From Silvimonas terrae (lineage in GTDB: Bacteria > Pseudomonadota > Gammaproteobacteria > Burkholderiales > Chitinibacteraceae), in the NCBI RefSeq assembly GCF_014202765.1, contig NZ_JACHHN010000003.1, positions 372,001-436,000 on the forward strand: DNA of 64,000 bases, written 5' to 3'. The notes beneath the pieces were generated by a model that was not told where the DNA came from, did not search any database, and saw only the letters and a list, made by a program, of their open reading frames with translations. The translations under genes and the position numbers were made by a program. Shown here piece after piece: positions 9,207 to 18,458 of the stretch; position 1 is the stretch's first letter, and each line of letters begins with the position of its first letter.

Positions 9207-10565
9207 ATGTTCTCTAACTTGTCAAGTCTTTCAAACGCCGTTTTGAGCGTGTCGGACCTTAACCGCACGGTACGCGAACTGCTGGAAGGCAGCCTGCCTG
9301 TTTTGTGGGTCAGCGGCGAGATTTCCAACTTCAAACGTTACGACTCCGGCCACTGCTATTTCAGCCTGAAAGACAAGAATGCGCAGGTCCGTTGCGTCAT
9401 GTTCCGTAACCGCGCCGGTCTTTTAGACTTTCAGCCACGGGAAGGAATGAGCGTGGAAATCCGCGCCGTGGTCACCTTGTATGAGGCGCGCGGGGATTAT
9501 CAGTTAACCGTCGAAGCCATGCGCCCGGCGGGCCTTGGCGCACTGTTTGAAGCCTTTGAAAAGCTCAAGGCCAAACTGGCCGCCGAAGGCTTGTTTGATG
9601 CCGCCCGCAAGCAACCGCTACCAACCTTCCCGCGTGCCATCGGCATTGTGACGTCGCCCAAAGCCGCAGCCCTGCGCGACGTACTGACCACGCTGGGCCG
9701 GCGCATGCCCGCCCTGCCCGTCATCCTCTACCCCTGCGCGGTGCAAGGTGCCAGTGCGGCGGCCGAGATCGCCAATGCCATCAACAAAGCGGCTGAACGT
9801 AAAGAAGTCGATACGCTGATCGTCTGCCGGGGCGGCGGCAGTCTGGAAGACCTATGGTCTTTTAATGAGGAAGTGGTCGCTCGTGCAATTGCCGCCTGCC
9901 CTATTCCGGTGGTCAGCGGCGTGGGTCACGAGACCGACTTCACGATCAGCGATTTTGTTGCGGACGTGCGTGCCGCCACGCCCACCGCCGCCGCAGAACT
10001 GGCCAGCCCCAACCGCGCTGAATGGCTGGCCCGCCTTGCAGAACAACAACGCCATCTGCAACGCGCATTTGAGCGCCAATTACAGTTGCGCATGCAAAAG
10101 CTGGATAACCTGGCCCGCCGCCTGCGCCATCCCGGCGACACGCTGACCCGGCAACGCGAACGGCTGGCCATGTTGTCTGTACGGCTCAATGCCGCGCCCT
10201 CACGCCAGCTGGATCGCAAAGTGGCTGCGCTGGCGCAACTGCGTTTGCGCCTCGCCCACGCCAGCCCGGCGCTGGACACCGCCCGCCACCGCCTGAACCA
10301 GGCCGCCAGCCGCCTGGCCGTTGCCGGCACCCGCGCCCACGACCAGCGCGCGGCCCGACTGGCGCAATTGCGCGGCCAGTTACAGGCGCTGAACCCCAAT
10401 GCCGTGCTGTCACGCGGTTATGCCCTGGTGGAAACGCCCAAAGGCCAGGTGATTCAACACGCCGCCCAGCTGCATGCGGGTGACCGGATTCGGGTACGGT
10501 TTGCCGATGAAGCGGTCGATGCGGCGGTGGTGGGCAAGCCGGATGGGCAACAGACTTTGTTTTGA
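9207..10565 (+). CDS. xseA: Exodeoxyribonuclease VII large subunit
   Basis: XseA is the catalytic large subunit of exonuclease VII, which degrades single-stranded DNA from both ends in mismatch repair and damage tolerance. The 452-residue protein has an N-terminal OB-fold (VLWVSGEISNFKRYDSGHCY, then FSLKDKNAQVRCVMFR). The catalytic core follows with AIGIVTSPKAAALRD, CRGGGSLEDLWSFNEE and SGVGHETDFTISDFVADVRA. Long coiled-coil helices follow (residues about 270-390) and end in NPNAVLSRGYALV. The small subunit gene xseB is not in the window. The start is fixed by family homology; no strong ribosome binding site is seen. Confidence 0.96.
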   Translation: MFSNLSSLSNAVLSVSDLNRTVRELLEGSLPVLWVSGEISNFKRYDSGHCYFSLKDKNAQVRCVMFRNRAGLLDFQPREGMSVEIRAVVTLYEARGDYQLTVEAMRPAGLGALFEAFEKLKAKLAAEGLFDAARKQPLPTFPRAIGIVTSPKAAALRDVLTTLGRRMPALPVILYPCAVQGASAAAEIANAINKAAERKEVDTLIVCRGGGSLEDLWSFNEEVVARAIAACPIPVVSGVGHETDFTISDFVADVRAATPTAAAELASPNRAEWLARLAEQQRHLQRAFERQLQLRMQKLDNLARRLRHPGDTLTRQRERLAMLSVRLNAAPSRQLDRKVAALAQLRLRLAHASPALDTARHRLNQAASRLAVAGTRAHDQRAARLAQLRGQLQALNPNAVLSRGYALVETPKGQVIQHAAQLHAGDRIRVRFADEAVDAAVVGKPDGQQTLF

Positions 10566-10630
10566 AGGACGGTGGGACTGACCTGTCAACGATATCGTTC
10601 CGACGGGCAAAGGCCGCCTGCGGCGGCCGG

Positions 10631-10660
10631 CTGGATTCCGGCCTCCGCCGGAATGACGAG
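10631..10660. repeat. REP-like palindrome
   Basis: An inverted repeat of the form CTGGATTCCGGC-(n)-GCCGGAATGACGAG. The same palindrome family occurs at 11079-11120 and three times at 18235-18440, in both orientations. It lies 65 bases after xseA. Confidence 0.6.
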
Positions 10661-10705
10661 GTAGTGGACGAACATCCGCAACAATCTTGCGCACAGCTGA
10701 TTTGC

Positions 10706-10928
10706 GGGGTTGGGGTTGGGGTTGGGGTTGCCGTTGCTTTTGAATTTCCGCCCCCGTTAAAGCCCAGCGCCGAAGAAGGGAGGGAGACCTTAGGCTCCCG
10801 ACCGACGGAGGGGGCCGCCGAGGTGGCGAAGCACCTCAGCGGCCCCAAAGAAAGGGACGTGCTCCGGCCACCGCCGGGTTGTAAAACACTGCGCCGTAGG
10901 CGCTAACAGCGGTTCATGGTTTTAAGCC
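10706..10928 (-). repeat. Dispersed composite repeat, copy A (with GGGGTT microsatellite)
   Basis: Copy A of a repeat also present at 16831-17108 and 18459-18713; this one is inverted relative to the others. Shared blocks, read on the minus strand, are AACCGCTGTTAGCGCC, GGCGGTGGCCGGAGCAC, GTCGGTCGGGAGCCT, GGTCTCCCTCC and CTTCGGCGCTGGGCTTTAA. Its far end carries four tandem GGGGTT units (10706-10729), in the position where the other copies have CAA-rich runs. Between 10566 and 11277 no gene was recognised, and the stretch is mostly repeat. Confidence 0.75.
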
Positions 10929-10934
10929 AGCCCT

Positions 10935-10968
10935 GGTGGATTGTCGCTACCGCTCCGAATCCACCCTA
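10935..10968. repeat. GGTGGATT hairpin repeat
   Basis: Inverted arms GGTGGATT (10935-10942) and AATCCACC (10958-10965) enclose a GTCGC...CTCCG loop. An inverted copy of the whole unit lies at 16786-16819, next to copy B of the composite repeat. Confidence 0.6.
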
Positions 10969-11078
10969 CGCCCGCAACAATATGAACCAGGTCCGCCACC
11001 CCGGATTCCCGGCCAGATGGCCTCCATCCGGGCTACGAAGTGGCATCTGCCGGCAAAGCCCCTTGCAGTGGCCGTACT

Positions 11079-11120
11079 GGAGTCCGGTGCAAGGAGGCCG
11101 CCGAGGACCGGAATGACGAG
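11079..11120. repeat. REP-like palindrome, diverged copy
   Basis: This unit reads GGAGTCCGGTGCAAGGAGG then CCGCCGAGGACCGGAATGAC. Its complement matches the first unit of the 18235-18440 cluster (GTCATTCCGGTCCTCGGCGG, then CCTTG) closely. Confidence 0.5.
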
Positions 11121-11277
11121 CCCCGCAACGCGATTTCCAACCACCGCGCAGTACATGGCATCCCACCAGCATAAAACTGTGCCCCACAACCACCCAGCAA
11201 GCTGAACCTTGGCGCGGCCCTGCCCCAGTGCCATGCTCAAACCCTCTGTTTGACCATCGCAAATAAACTCCCGCCCC

Positions 11278-12267
11278 ATGCAAAGCACCCGCCGCTGGAC
11301 CAACGAAGCCATCCGCATCATTGAAGCCGATTTCAACCCTTCGGCCGACACGCATCTGATTCCGCTCAAGCTGGCTGGTTTTCCGGACATCGACATTTAT
11401 CTGAAAGATGAATCCAGCCACCCGACGGGTAGCCTCAAACACCGCCTGGCGCGCTCTTTGTTTCTGTACGCGCTGGCGAATGGCTGGTTGCAGCAAGGCA
11501 AACCGGTGATTGAAGCGTCCAGCGGCTCCACGGCGGTGTCCGAGGCCTACTTTGCGCGGCTGTTGGGGCTGCCGTTTATTGCGGTCATGCCCGCCACCAC
11601 CAGCCCGGACAAAATCACTGCCATTGAATTTCAGGGCGGCAAGTGCGATCTGGTGGCCGACCCGACGCAAATCGCCGCACGCTCCCAGCAACTGGCGGCG
11701 CAAACCGGTGGGCATTTCATGGATCAGTTCACCTATGCTGAACGCGCCACTGACTGGCGTGCCAACAACAATATTGCCGAGTCCATATTTGGGCAGATGA
11801 AGCTGGAGCGTTATCCGGAGCCGCGCTGGATTGTCGCCAGTTGCGGCACAGGCGGTACGTCGGCCACGCTGGGGCGTTATGTGCGCTATCGCCGTCATGA
11901 CACAGGCATTGCCTGTGTCGATCCGGACAACAGTGTGTTTTTTGATGCCTTTGTGAGCGGCCGGCGTGATCACATGCTCGATTGCGGCTCAAAGATTGAA
12001 GGCATTGGCCGGCCCCGGGTGGAGTCCTCCTTCATGCCGGACGTCATCGACACCATGTTCCAGGTGCCGGACGTATGGTCGATTGCCGCCACCCGCTGGC
12101 TGGCCGGCAAGCTGGGTCGGCGCGTAGGCGGGTCTACGGGCTGCCAGTTTGTGGCCGTGCTGCAACTGGCGCTGACCATGCGCGCGGCGGGCGAAGCCGG
12201 GTCGATTGTCACGCTGCTGTGCGATAGCGGCGATCGCTACGCGCATTCGTATTACAACGACACCTAG
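11278..12267 (+). CDS. PLP-dependent cysteine synthase/desulfhydrase-like protein (Cds1-like)
   Basis: This is a fold-type II pyridoxal-phosphate enzyme of 329 residues. The PLP lysine is K54 in [14 protein letters not shown]. The [20 protein letters not shown] segment matches the substrate-binding loop of cysteine synthases, and [14 protein letters not shown] supplies the phosphate-binding glycines. The overall pattern resembles Cds1-type L-cysteine desulfhydrases more than CysK or CysM, since [16 protein letters not shown] replaces the CysK-type loop. The reaction (cysteine to H2S and pyruvate, or cysteine synthesis) is inferred, not proven. It is a single gene, 150 bases after a repeat-rich gap and convergent with the HD-GYP gene. 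Confidence 0.8.
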   Translation: MQSTRRWTNEAIRIIEADFNPSADTHLIPLKLAGFPDIDIYLKDESSHPTGSLKHRLARSLFLYALANGWLQQGKPVIEASSGSTAVSEAYFARLLGLPFIAVMPATTSPDKITAIEFQGGKCDLVADPTQIAARSQQLAAQTGGHFMDQFTYAERATDWRANNNIAESIFGQMKLERYPEPRWIVASCGTGGTSATLGRYVRYRRHDTGIACVDPDNSVFFDAFVSGRRDHMLDCGSKIEGIGRPRVESSFMPDVIDTMFQVPDVWSIAATRWLAGKLGRRVGGSTGCQFVAVLQLALTMRAAGEAGSIVTLLCDSGDRYAHSYYNDT

Positions 12268-12297
12268 CTTACCCGGAATGGTTATCGCATCACCGAA

Positions 12298-12325
12298 CCG
12301 CACAGCAGTATTGCTGCCTGTGCGG
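12298..12325. repeat. Hairpin between convergent genes
   Basis: Arms CCGCACAG and CTGTGCGG enclose an inner CAG/CTG pairing. No T-run follows on either strand. It lies between the 3' ends of the Cds1-like and HD-GYP genes and may aid termination or protect the 3' ends. Confidence 0.5.
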
Positions 12326-12375
12326 AGCAGGGGCTGCCGCTGCATAACGCCGTCATCCGGCGGCATGATCGCTGA

Positions 12376-15303
12376 TCAAGCCAGGGCGCGGTCTACATCC
12401 ACGGTATCGATCTGGTCGGGTTGCAGATAACGGCGGCCGTACTCCAGATAGACGCCAGAACGCAGAAACAGCTCAAACAACTCTGGATCAATATGCTGTT
12501 CGCGCCGCATGCGCGCCATGATGTTGATCGCTTCCGTGAGGGTTTTGCCGCGCTTGTAGGGGCGATCGACGGCGGTGAGCGCTTCAAAGATATCGGCAAT
12601 GGCCATCATGCGCGCCAGCGGGCTCATTTCTTCCCGTTTGAGCCGGCGCGGGTAACCCGTGCCATCCATTTTTTCGTGGTGACCACCGGCAATTTCCGGC
12701 ACATTTCTGAGGTGCCGCGGGAAGGGTAGTTTCTCCAGCATGACAATGGTCTGAACGATGTGCTCGTTGATCTTGTAGCGCTCTTCTTCGGTCAACGTAC
12801 CGCGCTTGACCGAGAGGTTGTGCAACTCCCCCCGGTTGTAGAGGTATTCCGGTACTTTCATTTCAAAACCGTAGCCTTGGGGCAACTGGTCGCGCTCATG
12901 CCGGTACAGCACGTGATCTGGCGCGTCTGCCAGTAATGGCACCGTCACCGGCAGCTTGGGCGCAGGTGTACGGGCCTTGCGTTGCTGTTCCTCATAAGAG
13001 ATACCGATGCGGTCATCGAGCGTGCGTTGCCAGGTGCGCCGGCCAATGTCGTACAGGCGCTCGATATCAGCCTCGGCCATCGCTTCGCCGCCTTCGTTGC
13101 TGCGGGCCACAAAGCGGAACTCTTCATCCAGATCATGTAATAACTGGTCGCGCGTTCTGGCCAGCACATGCGCGTCACCGCCTTGCGCCACACCCTGCCA
13201 GTAGGCGATCCAGGCGTCGCGTTTGAGCACTTCAAAGCGCATGCGGATTTCATGAATACGGTCGTAGATGGTTTCCAGCTTGGTGGCTTTATCGACCACG
13301 TATTCCGGCGTGGTGACCTTGCCGCAATCGTGCAGCCAGGCGCCAATGTGCAGGGCCTCCCATTCTTCTTCACTCAACGCAAAGTGCCGGTACGGTCCTT
13401 CCTGGGTGTCGCAGGCGGCGTGCGCCAGCATCTTGGTCAGCTCTGGCACACGCTGGCAGTGGCCGCCGGTATACGGGCTCTTGGCGTCAATGGCACCGGC
13501 CACCAACTGGATGAAGGATTCGAGTAGCGCCTGTTGTTCTTTGATCAGGCGCTGGGTTTCGATCGCCACGGCGGCGGTGCCAGAAACGGCTTCCAGCATG
13601 GCCAGCATGGGATGACCACCGCGCAAGGCTTCAGCAGCCTCAATAAACAGCGTGAGCACGCCGACGGTTTCTTCCTGGCGATTGATCAGCGGAATCGCCA
13701 CCACGACAGCGGCATGCTCAAACTGACGCAGCGCGCCGAACCAGGCATTCAGTTCAGAGGGTTCCAGCCAGACCGATTGCGTCTGGCCGGTGGCGTCGGC
13801 CATCACGGCGGGGTGCTGGACTTCGTGCTCCGGGATCAGCACGGGCAGTTGCGCTTCATCCACCGCTTGCTGGTCCGAGCGGCAGGCTTGTTCAGCCGAG
13901 AGACGGCCGTCGGTTTCAGTCAGATAGATAATCCCGGCGCGCGCTTCGGCCATGTGTAGCGTTTCGTTCAGGATGCGCTCAATCAGTCGGCCAAACTCTC
14001 GTTCATCTGCCAGTGCGTCGCCAATGTCGCGGAACTGGGCGATGGTCTGTTTCATGCGGCGCATGGCATCGGCCAGTTCATGGATTTCCCGCACCACCGA
14101 GTTCACCACCACTGGTGAATCAAAGCGCATGGCCTGGATATCTCTGGCTTGCGCAATCAGCGCTTTGAGTGGGCGCGAGGCAATCATCGACACCCACATG
14201 GCCACCGGCACGGTAATCAGCAAGAGCAGGATGGAGATCAGCGCGGTTTCCTTGCGTAGCTGATGGGCATCCGCCAACAACTCTTCATCTGGCGCGGCAA
14301 CGGCAAGATAGAGCGTATTGCCCTGCGGCAATTGCAGCGGGGCCAGATAGCCATACCAGGTGGCCCCATTCAGGTCGATGGACGCGGTATTGCCTTTGTA
14401 ATCGTCCGGGTGCGCCATCATGGTGGTCAGCGCCGGAATGCCCAGGTCCCGCACATGCGCCAACCTGAAACCACCGCGCTGATCAGGCCGCACGACTCGG
14501 GTGGTGTCATGCCAGGCCAGCACCTGACCGTCCGGGTCCAGCAAGGCCATTTCACTGTGCGTGGTGACGTGCTGCCCGGCCAGCATGGCGCTGAGTGCCG
14601 CCAGCGTGACATCGACCCCCACCACCGAATTACGGTCCAGACTGCGGCGGGAGAACGTGGTGCCGATTTCGTGTGTGGTGAAAAACACATAGGGCTGCGT
14701 GACCACGCGGCCGCTCTCTGCAATGGCCCGCTTGTACCAGTCACGAGTACGCGGGTCGTAGTGGTAATCATCCCGCACCCGACTTTCGATCAATTTGAGG
14801 CGGTCATCAAAGTACAAATAGCGCCCTTGTGATTTGCCCGCGCTGACCACAAAACTTTGTACCAGCAAGGTGGCGCCCGCTGGCGGGTTCATGGGCTGGC
14901 GCAGCGCAGGCGTATCCGGAATGCGTCGCAGTAAAAAGAAGTCACCATTGGTATAGCCCGCGTATGCCGCCGTCACGGCGGCTTGATCCCGCAGAATCTG
15001 CACCAGATAGGGCAGACTTTGCAGGCGTTCATCCAGCGTGCGGGCGCGGGCCAGTTTTTCCCGCGCCAGCAAATCCACCGCCAGGCCAGTACTGGCATAG
15101 AGGCTGGAGACCGTATCGCCCGTCCGGGCGCCAATCTCGTTAAACAGGGTTTGGGAAGAACTCAGTAACATGCGCCGGCTTTGCCGGTCGTTGTACCAGT
15201 TGTTGATCAAGGCATACGCCACGATCAGCAGGATAAACAGCCACGCAATATGGATATGCAGTGGATAGTGACGCCATCGGAACGTGCGTTTGAGCCAGCC
15301 CAT
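12376..15303 (-). CDS. Membrane-bound Cache-HAMP-GAF-HD-GYP protein, probable cyclic-di-GMP phosphodiesterase
   Basis: This 975-residue sensor has a transmembrane helix near residues 17-35 and a periplasmic dCache domain (DPRTRDWYKRAIAESGRV is the typical motif). A second transmembrane segment follows near residue 370, then a HAMP-like linker (SRPLKALIAQARDI) and a GAF domain (about 440-600). The C-terminus is an HD-GYP domain with LHDCGKV, HHEKMDGTGYPRRL and ADIFEALTAVDRPYKRGKT. A long insertion, roughly 170 residues, separates HDCGK from the HIVQT helix. The metal ligands look complete, so hydrolysis of cyclic-di-GMP is likely. ATG 15303 follows AGGA at good spacing; codons at 15327 and 15324 have no ribosome binding site. 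Confidence 0.88.
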   Translation of the reverse strand: MGWLKRTFRWRHYPLHIHIAWLFILLIVAYALINNWYNDRQSRRMLLSSSQTLFNEIGARTGDTVSSLYASTGLAVDLLAREKLARARTLDERLQSLPYLVQILRDQAAVTAAYAGYTNGDFFLLRRIPDTPALRQPMNPPAGATLLVQSFVVSAGKSQGRYLYFDDRLKLIESRVRDDYHYDPRTRDWYKRAIAESGRVVTQPYVFFTTHEIGTTFSRRSLDRNSVVGVDVTLAALSAMLAGQHVTTHSEMALLDPDGQVLAWHDTTRVVRPDQRGGFRLAHVRDLGIPALTTMMAHPDDYKGNTASIDLNGATWYGYLAPLQLPQGNTLYLAVAAPDEELLADAHQLRKETALISILLLLITVPVAMWVSMIASRPLKALIAQARDIQAMRFDSPVVVNSVVREIHELADAMRRMKQTIAQFRDIGDALADEREFGRLIERILNETLHMAEARAGIIYLTETDGRLSAEQACRSDQQAVDEAQLPVLIPEHEVQHPAVMADATGQTQSVWLEPSELNAWFGALRQFEHAAVVVAIPLINRQEETVGVLTLFIEAAEALRGGHPMLAMLEAVSGTAAVAIETQRLIKEQQALLESFIQLVAGAIDAKSPYTGGHCQRVPELTKMLAHAACDTQEGPYRHFALSEEEWEALHIGAWLHDCGKVTTPEYVVDKATKLETIYDRIHEIRMRFEVLKRDAWIAYWQGVAQGGDAHVLARTRDQLLHDLDEEFRFVARSNEGGEAMAEADIERLYDIGRRTWQRTLDDRIGISYEEQQRKARTPAPKLPVTVPLLADAPDHVLYRHERDQLPQGYGFEMKVPEYLYNRGELHNLSVKRGTLTEEERYKINEHIVQTIVMLEKLPFPRHLRNVPEIAGGHHEKMDGTGYPRRLKREEMSPLARMMAIADIFEALTAVDRPYKRGKTLTEAINIMARMRREQHIDPELFELFLRSGVYLEYGRRYLQPDQIDTVDVDRALA

Positions 15304-15502
15304 GCAAGGATCCTGAGTGCGCATCACGCGGATGCGGTAAAGGTACGGTGATATAGATCTGTCGGAATGTCTGTTTGAGCTTAGAGCGTGTCAGGACCTT
15401 TTGCCGACGAGTGAACTGGCCAGGACCAGCGCCCTGGAAAAAACACCGGACACGCGCCGCAGCATACCGCCTGACATTTACCGTATTGATACGCTGTTAC
15501 GC

Positions 15503-15532
15503 TTGGGCCGGGGTAGCACGGCGCGGTAAAAT
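15503..15532 (+). promoter_or_regulatory. Candidate sigma-70 promoter for the aminotransferase gene
   Basis: TTGGGC (15503-15508) and TAAAAT (15527-15532) are separated by 18 bases. The start codon is 40 bases downstream of the -10 element. Confidence 0.5.
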
Positions 15533-15571
15533 CGGGGTTCCCGTTCTCATGCATCCTGAAAGGATCAAATC

Positions 15572-16765
15572 GTGCAGCTCTCCCACCGCGTACTGGCCAT
15601 CAAGGAATCTCCCACGCTGGCCATTACGGCCAAGGCAGGCAAACTGAAGGCGGAAGGCCGTGACGTGATTGCGCTGGCCGCAGGCGAGCCCGACTTTGAT
15701 ACGCCGGATCACATCAAGGCAGCGGCCATTGAAGCCATCCACAAGGGCTTCACCAAGTACACCCCGGTATCCGGCACACCCGGTCTGAAAAAGGCCATCA
15801 TCGAGAAATTTCGCCGCGACAACGGGGTGGACTACGCCACCAACCAGATTCTGGTTTCTGTGGGCGGCAAACAGAGCTTTTTCAACCTGTGCCAGGCCTA
15901 TATCAACCCCGGTGATGAGGTGATTATCCCTGCGCCGTATTGGGTGTCTTATCCGGATATCGTGCTGATTGCCGAAGGCAAGCCGGTGATTGTGGCATGT
16001 GGCATCGAACAAGGTTTCAAGCTGACCGCCGCCCAACTGGAAGCGGCCATCACCCCCAAAACCCGCCTGCTGGTGCTCAACAGCCCCTCCAACCCCACTG
16101 GCGCGGTGTACACGCTGGATGAACTCAAGGCGCTGGGCGAGGTGCTGAAAAAACATCCCGACATCCTGATTGCGTCGGACGACATGTATGAACACGTGAT
16201 GCTGGGCGACACGCGCTTTTACAACATCCTGAATGCCTGCCCGGAACTGTACGAACAGACCATTCTGCTCAATGGCGTGTCCAAGGCGTATTCCATGACG
16301 GGCTGGCGGATTGGCTACGCGGGCGGCCCGGCACGGTTGATCAAGGCGATGGAGAATATCCAGTCGCAATCGACCTCCAACCCGACCTCGATCTCGCAAG
16401 TGGCGGCCGAAGCCGCGCTGATTGGCAGCCAGGATTGCATCAAACCCATGCTGGCGGCGTTCAACGAACGGCATCGTTTTGTGGTCGATACCTTCAACCG
16501 CATTCCCGGCCTGAAATGTCTGCAAGCTGGTGGGGCGTTCTACGCCTTTGTTGATGCCCGTGTGGCGATCCAGCAGTTACACGCAGAGGGCAAGATCGCC
16601 GAAGCCAACGATATGGCGTTGGGGGCGTACCTGCTGGAAACACAAGACGTCGCGGTGGTTCCCGGTTCAGCATTTGGCGCTGAGGGGTACTTTCGGATCT
16701 CGTTTGCCACCAGCATGCAGAATCTGCAAAAGGCACTGGAGCGGATTGGTAAGGCGTTGGGGTGA
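15572..16765 (+). CDS. Class I aspartate aminotransferase
   Basis: This 397-residue fold-type I PLP enzyme transfers the amino group between aspartate (or a related amino acid) and 2-oxoglutarate. The PLP lysine is K238 in NGVSKAYSMTGWRIGYAG. The NSPSNPTGAVY motif is the class I signature, and ASDDMYEHVM carries the pyridine-contacting aspartate. The opening (QLSHRVLAIKESPTLAITAK) resembles the Ib subgroup typified by the Rhizobium AatA and Thermus enzymes rather than E. coli AspC. The start is GTG, preceded by GAAAGGA. A repeat-rich gap follows on the right. Confidence 0.9.
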   Translation: MQLSHRVLAIKESPTLAITAKAGKLKAEGRDVIALAAGEPDFDTPDHIKAAAIEAIHKGFTKYTPVSGTPGLKKAIIEKFRRDNGVDYATNQILVSVGGKQSFFNLCQAYINPGDEVIIPAPYWVSYPDIVLIAEGKPVIVACGIEQGFKLTAAQLEAAITPKTRLLVLNSPSNPTGAVYTLDELKALGEVLKKHPDILIASDDMYEHVMLGDTRFYNILNACPELYEQTILLNGVSKAYSMTGWRIGYAGGPARLIKAMENIQSQSTSNPTSISQVAAEAALIGSQDCIKPMLAAFNERHRFVVDTFNRIPGLKCLQAGGAFYAFVDARVAIQQLHAEGKIAEANDMALGAYLLETQDVAVVPGSAFGAEGYFRISFATSMQNLQKALERIGKALG

Positions 16766-16785
16766 TCATCTACCCAGGCACCAAA

Positions 16786-16819
16786 GTAGGGTGGATTCGG
16801 AGCAACGCGACAATCCACC
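16786..16819. repeat. GGTGGATT hairpin repeat, inverted copy
   Basis: GGTGGATT (16790-16797) and AATCCACC (16812-16819) form the stem. The unit, including the GTAGG lead and the CGGAGC...GCGAC interior, is the complement of the one at 10935-10968. It sits directly beside copy B of the composite repeat. Confidence 0.6.
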
Positions 16820-16830
16820 TTAGATCGCCG

Positions 16831-17108
16831 TAAAACCTTGAACTGCTGTTAGCGCCTTACGGCGCAGCATTAAACGCATTTTGATACCGGCGGTGGCCGG
16901 AGCACCCTAATTTGCAGTACACATTTATCGTGCAACTTGCTTCGCCACCTCGGCGGCCCCAAAGAAAGTAAGCAAAGAAAGGCGACCCTGGCTTGGCGGC
17001 CCTCCGGGCTTCCCTCAGTCGGTCGGGAGCCTCAGGTCTCCCTCCACTCCTTCGGCGCTGGGCTTTAATGGGGAAAGAAAATCAACAGCAACCCCAACAA
17101 CAACTGCA
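16831..17108 (+). repeat. Dispersed composite repeat, copy B (with CAACA/CCCCAA tail)
   Basis: Copy B shares with copy C the blocks AAAACCTTGAAC, GCTGTTAGCGCCT, CCAAAGAAAG, CTTCCCTCAGTCGGTCGGGA, CTCCCTCCACTCCTTCGGCG and GGCTTT. The right end is a CAACAGCAACCCCAACAAC run, equivalent to the microsatellites of copies A and C. The gap 16766-17157 holds only this repeat, the hairpin repeat and a terminator. Confidence 0.8.
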
Positions 17109-17110
17109 AT

Positions 17111-17142
17111 AAAAAAACGGAGCGCTACGCTCCGTTTTTTTA
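17111..17142. terminator. Bidirectional terminator
   Basis: The stem ACGGAGCG / CGCTCCGT with loop CTA is flanked by seven A and seven T bases. It lies between the aminotransferase gene and the convergent prolyl hydroxylase gene and probably serves the latter. Confidence 0.85.
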
Positions 17143-17157
17143 TCTGCCTGCCATTAC

Positions 17158-18081
17158 TCAACCAAATTTACGTTGCCGCATCCACTTCGTCGCAATCCAC
17201 TTCTCCCCCTGCAGCACCGGCATACCACCATGCAAGGTCATCGGATCAACCTGGTTCTTGCTGTTGGTGTACTCAAAATACACCGCAGCCCCTTTCTTCG
17301 GCCCCACGGTCATGCCCAACTCCGGGAAAACCGTCGCCCCGCCTTCTTCCACGTCGTTCAGATACATCACCAGCGTAGAAACGCGCTGACCGCCGTTGTT
17401 CAGATGCACCTTGCTACCCGGGTCATGCTCCGGGAAGTAATCAAAGTGCGGTTTGTACTCGCCACCCACTTTGTAATTGAGGATTTGCAGACCCTCACCG
17501 TTTTCCACCGGCCAGTTCATCACTTCGGCAATGCGCCTATCCAGGCGGGCAATGAATTCGTTCTCGTTCACATGAAAGAAGGTGCCAAAACTGGTGCGCT
17601 CTTCAATCACCGCGTCCTTGCCTGTCGTGGGGTCCACGATGGTGGAGCGCTTGAGCCGGGCCTGCGAGAGCCGGATCAGCTCATCACATTCTTCATGGCT
17701 AAGGACATTATCAAGCACAGCAATGTAAGGCTTCTCCACCCGGCCCATTACCTGGACGACACGGTCGTGGGTATGGATAAAGTTGCCTGGCTTGAAGCGC
17801 GGTGCTTCGTAGCTGTAGGTATTGCTGTTGGTCTGAACTTTATCCTTGATGCTGTTGGCCGCCGGCTGGGCAGCCAGTTGCGCTACCGCCACGGGGCCGC
17901 CGCTGCCTTTGTGCGCGGTGGAGAAATGAAACACGATTGCGCTGGCGAACATGGGGTCGAAATTTTTCTCGACCATCACATCAATCAACGACTGCGCAGT
18001 ACAGCCTCGCGCCAGGTTATCCAGTATCCATTTTTGCCAGTCTGGCGAAATGTTGGTGATTTTTTCCATAGGCTCATCCAT
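17158..18081 (-). CDS. 2OG-Fe(II) oxygenase, prolyl 4-hydroxylase-like
   Basis: The protein has about 307 residues. The N-terminal part (residues 1-70, with LARGCTAQSLIDVMVEKNFD) looks like a small helical domain. The C-terminal two thirds are a P4H-type dioxygenase. There the HxD iron ligands lie in KPHFDYFPEHD, the distal histidine in LHGGMPV and the 2-oxoglutarate-binding lysine in EKWIATKW. Bacterial members may hydroxylate proline in proteins such as EF-Tu; the target here is unknown. The start is uncertain, either 18081 or 18069, four codons apart. It stands alone between two repeat-rich gaps. Confidence 0.88.
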   Translation of the reverse strand: MDEPMEKITNISPDWQKWILDNLARGCTAQSLIDVMVEKNFDPMFASAIVFHFSTAHKGSGGPVAVAQLAAQPAANSIKDKVQTNSNTYSYEAPRFKPGNFIHTHDRVVQVMGRVEKPYIAVLDNVLSHEECDELIRLSQARLKRSTIVDPTTGKDAVIEERTSFGTFFHVNENEFIARLDRRIAEVMNWPVENGEGLQILNYKVGGEYKPHFDYFPEHDPGSKVHLNNGGQRVSTLVMYLNDVEEGGATVFPELGMTVGPKKGAAVYFEYTNSKNQVDPMTLHGGMPVLQGEKWIATKWMRQRKFG

Positions 18082-18234
18082 CCACGATTTTTGTGAGTAC
18101 AGCGTCGGGCTTTTCTTGTATTGCCATTTTTAACCGCTGGCGGGGCGCGTGTCACCCATACTGGTCAGTTGAGCACAACAGGCGCAACAGTCGGGCTGCT
18201 TTACGGTAGGAGATTTGGCCGATTGCCAGAATTG

Positions 18235-18440
18235 CAGTCGTCATTCCGGTCCTCGGCGGCCCCCTTGCGCCGGAATCCAGCAGCAATATTTGCAAGGGGA
18301 AGGATGCGATTCCTGTCCCACTAACTCGTCATTCCCGCGGAGGCGGGAACCCAGCTGCAACGGTTGTGGCAAGGACTGCCGTACTTATCCATTCCATTGA
18401 CTCGTCATTCCGGCCTTGAGCCGGAATCCAGCTGCGATGC
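18235..18440. repeat. Cluster of three REP-like palindromes
   Basis: Three units with CGTCATTCC at one end and GGAATCCAGC or GGGAACCCAGC at the other lie at about 18235-18278, 18328-18356 and 18408-18435. Each forms a hairpin through CCGG...CCGG or CCGC...GCGG arms. They are separated by short unrelated spacers. The gap 18082-18858 (777 bp) holds these, composite repeat C and the purB promoter; no gene is supported in it. Confidence 0.65.
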
Positions 18441-18458
18441 ATGCTTGGGCTCCGGCGC

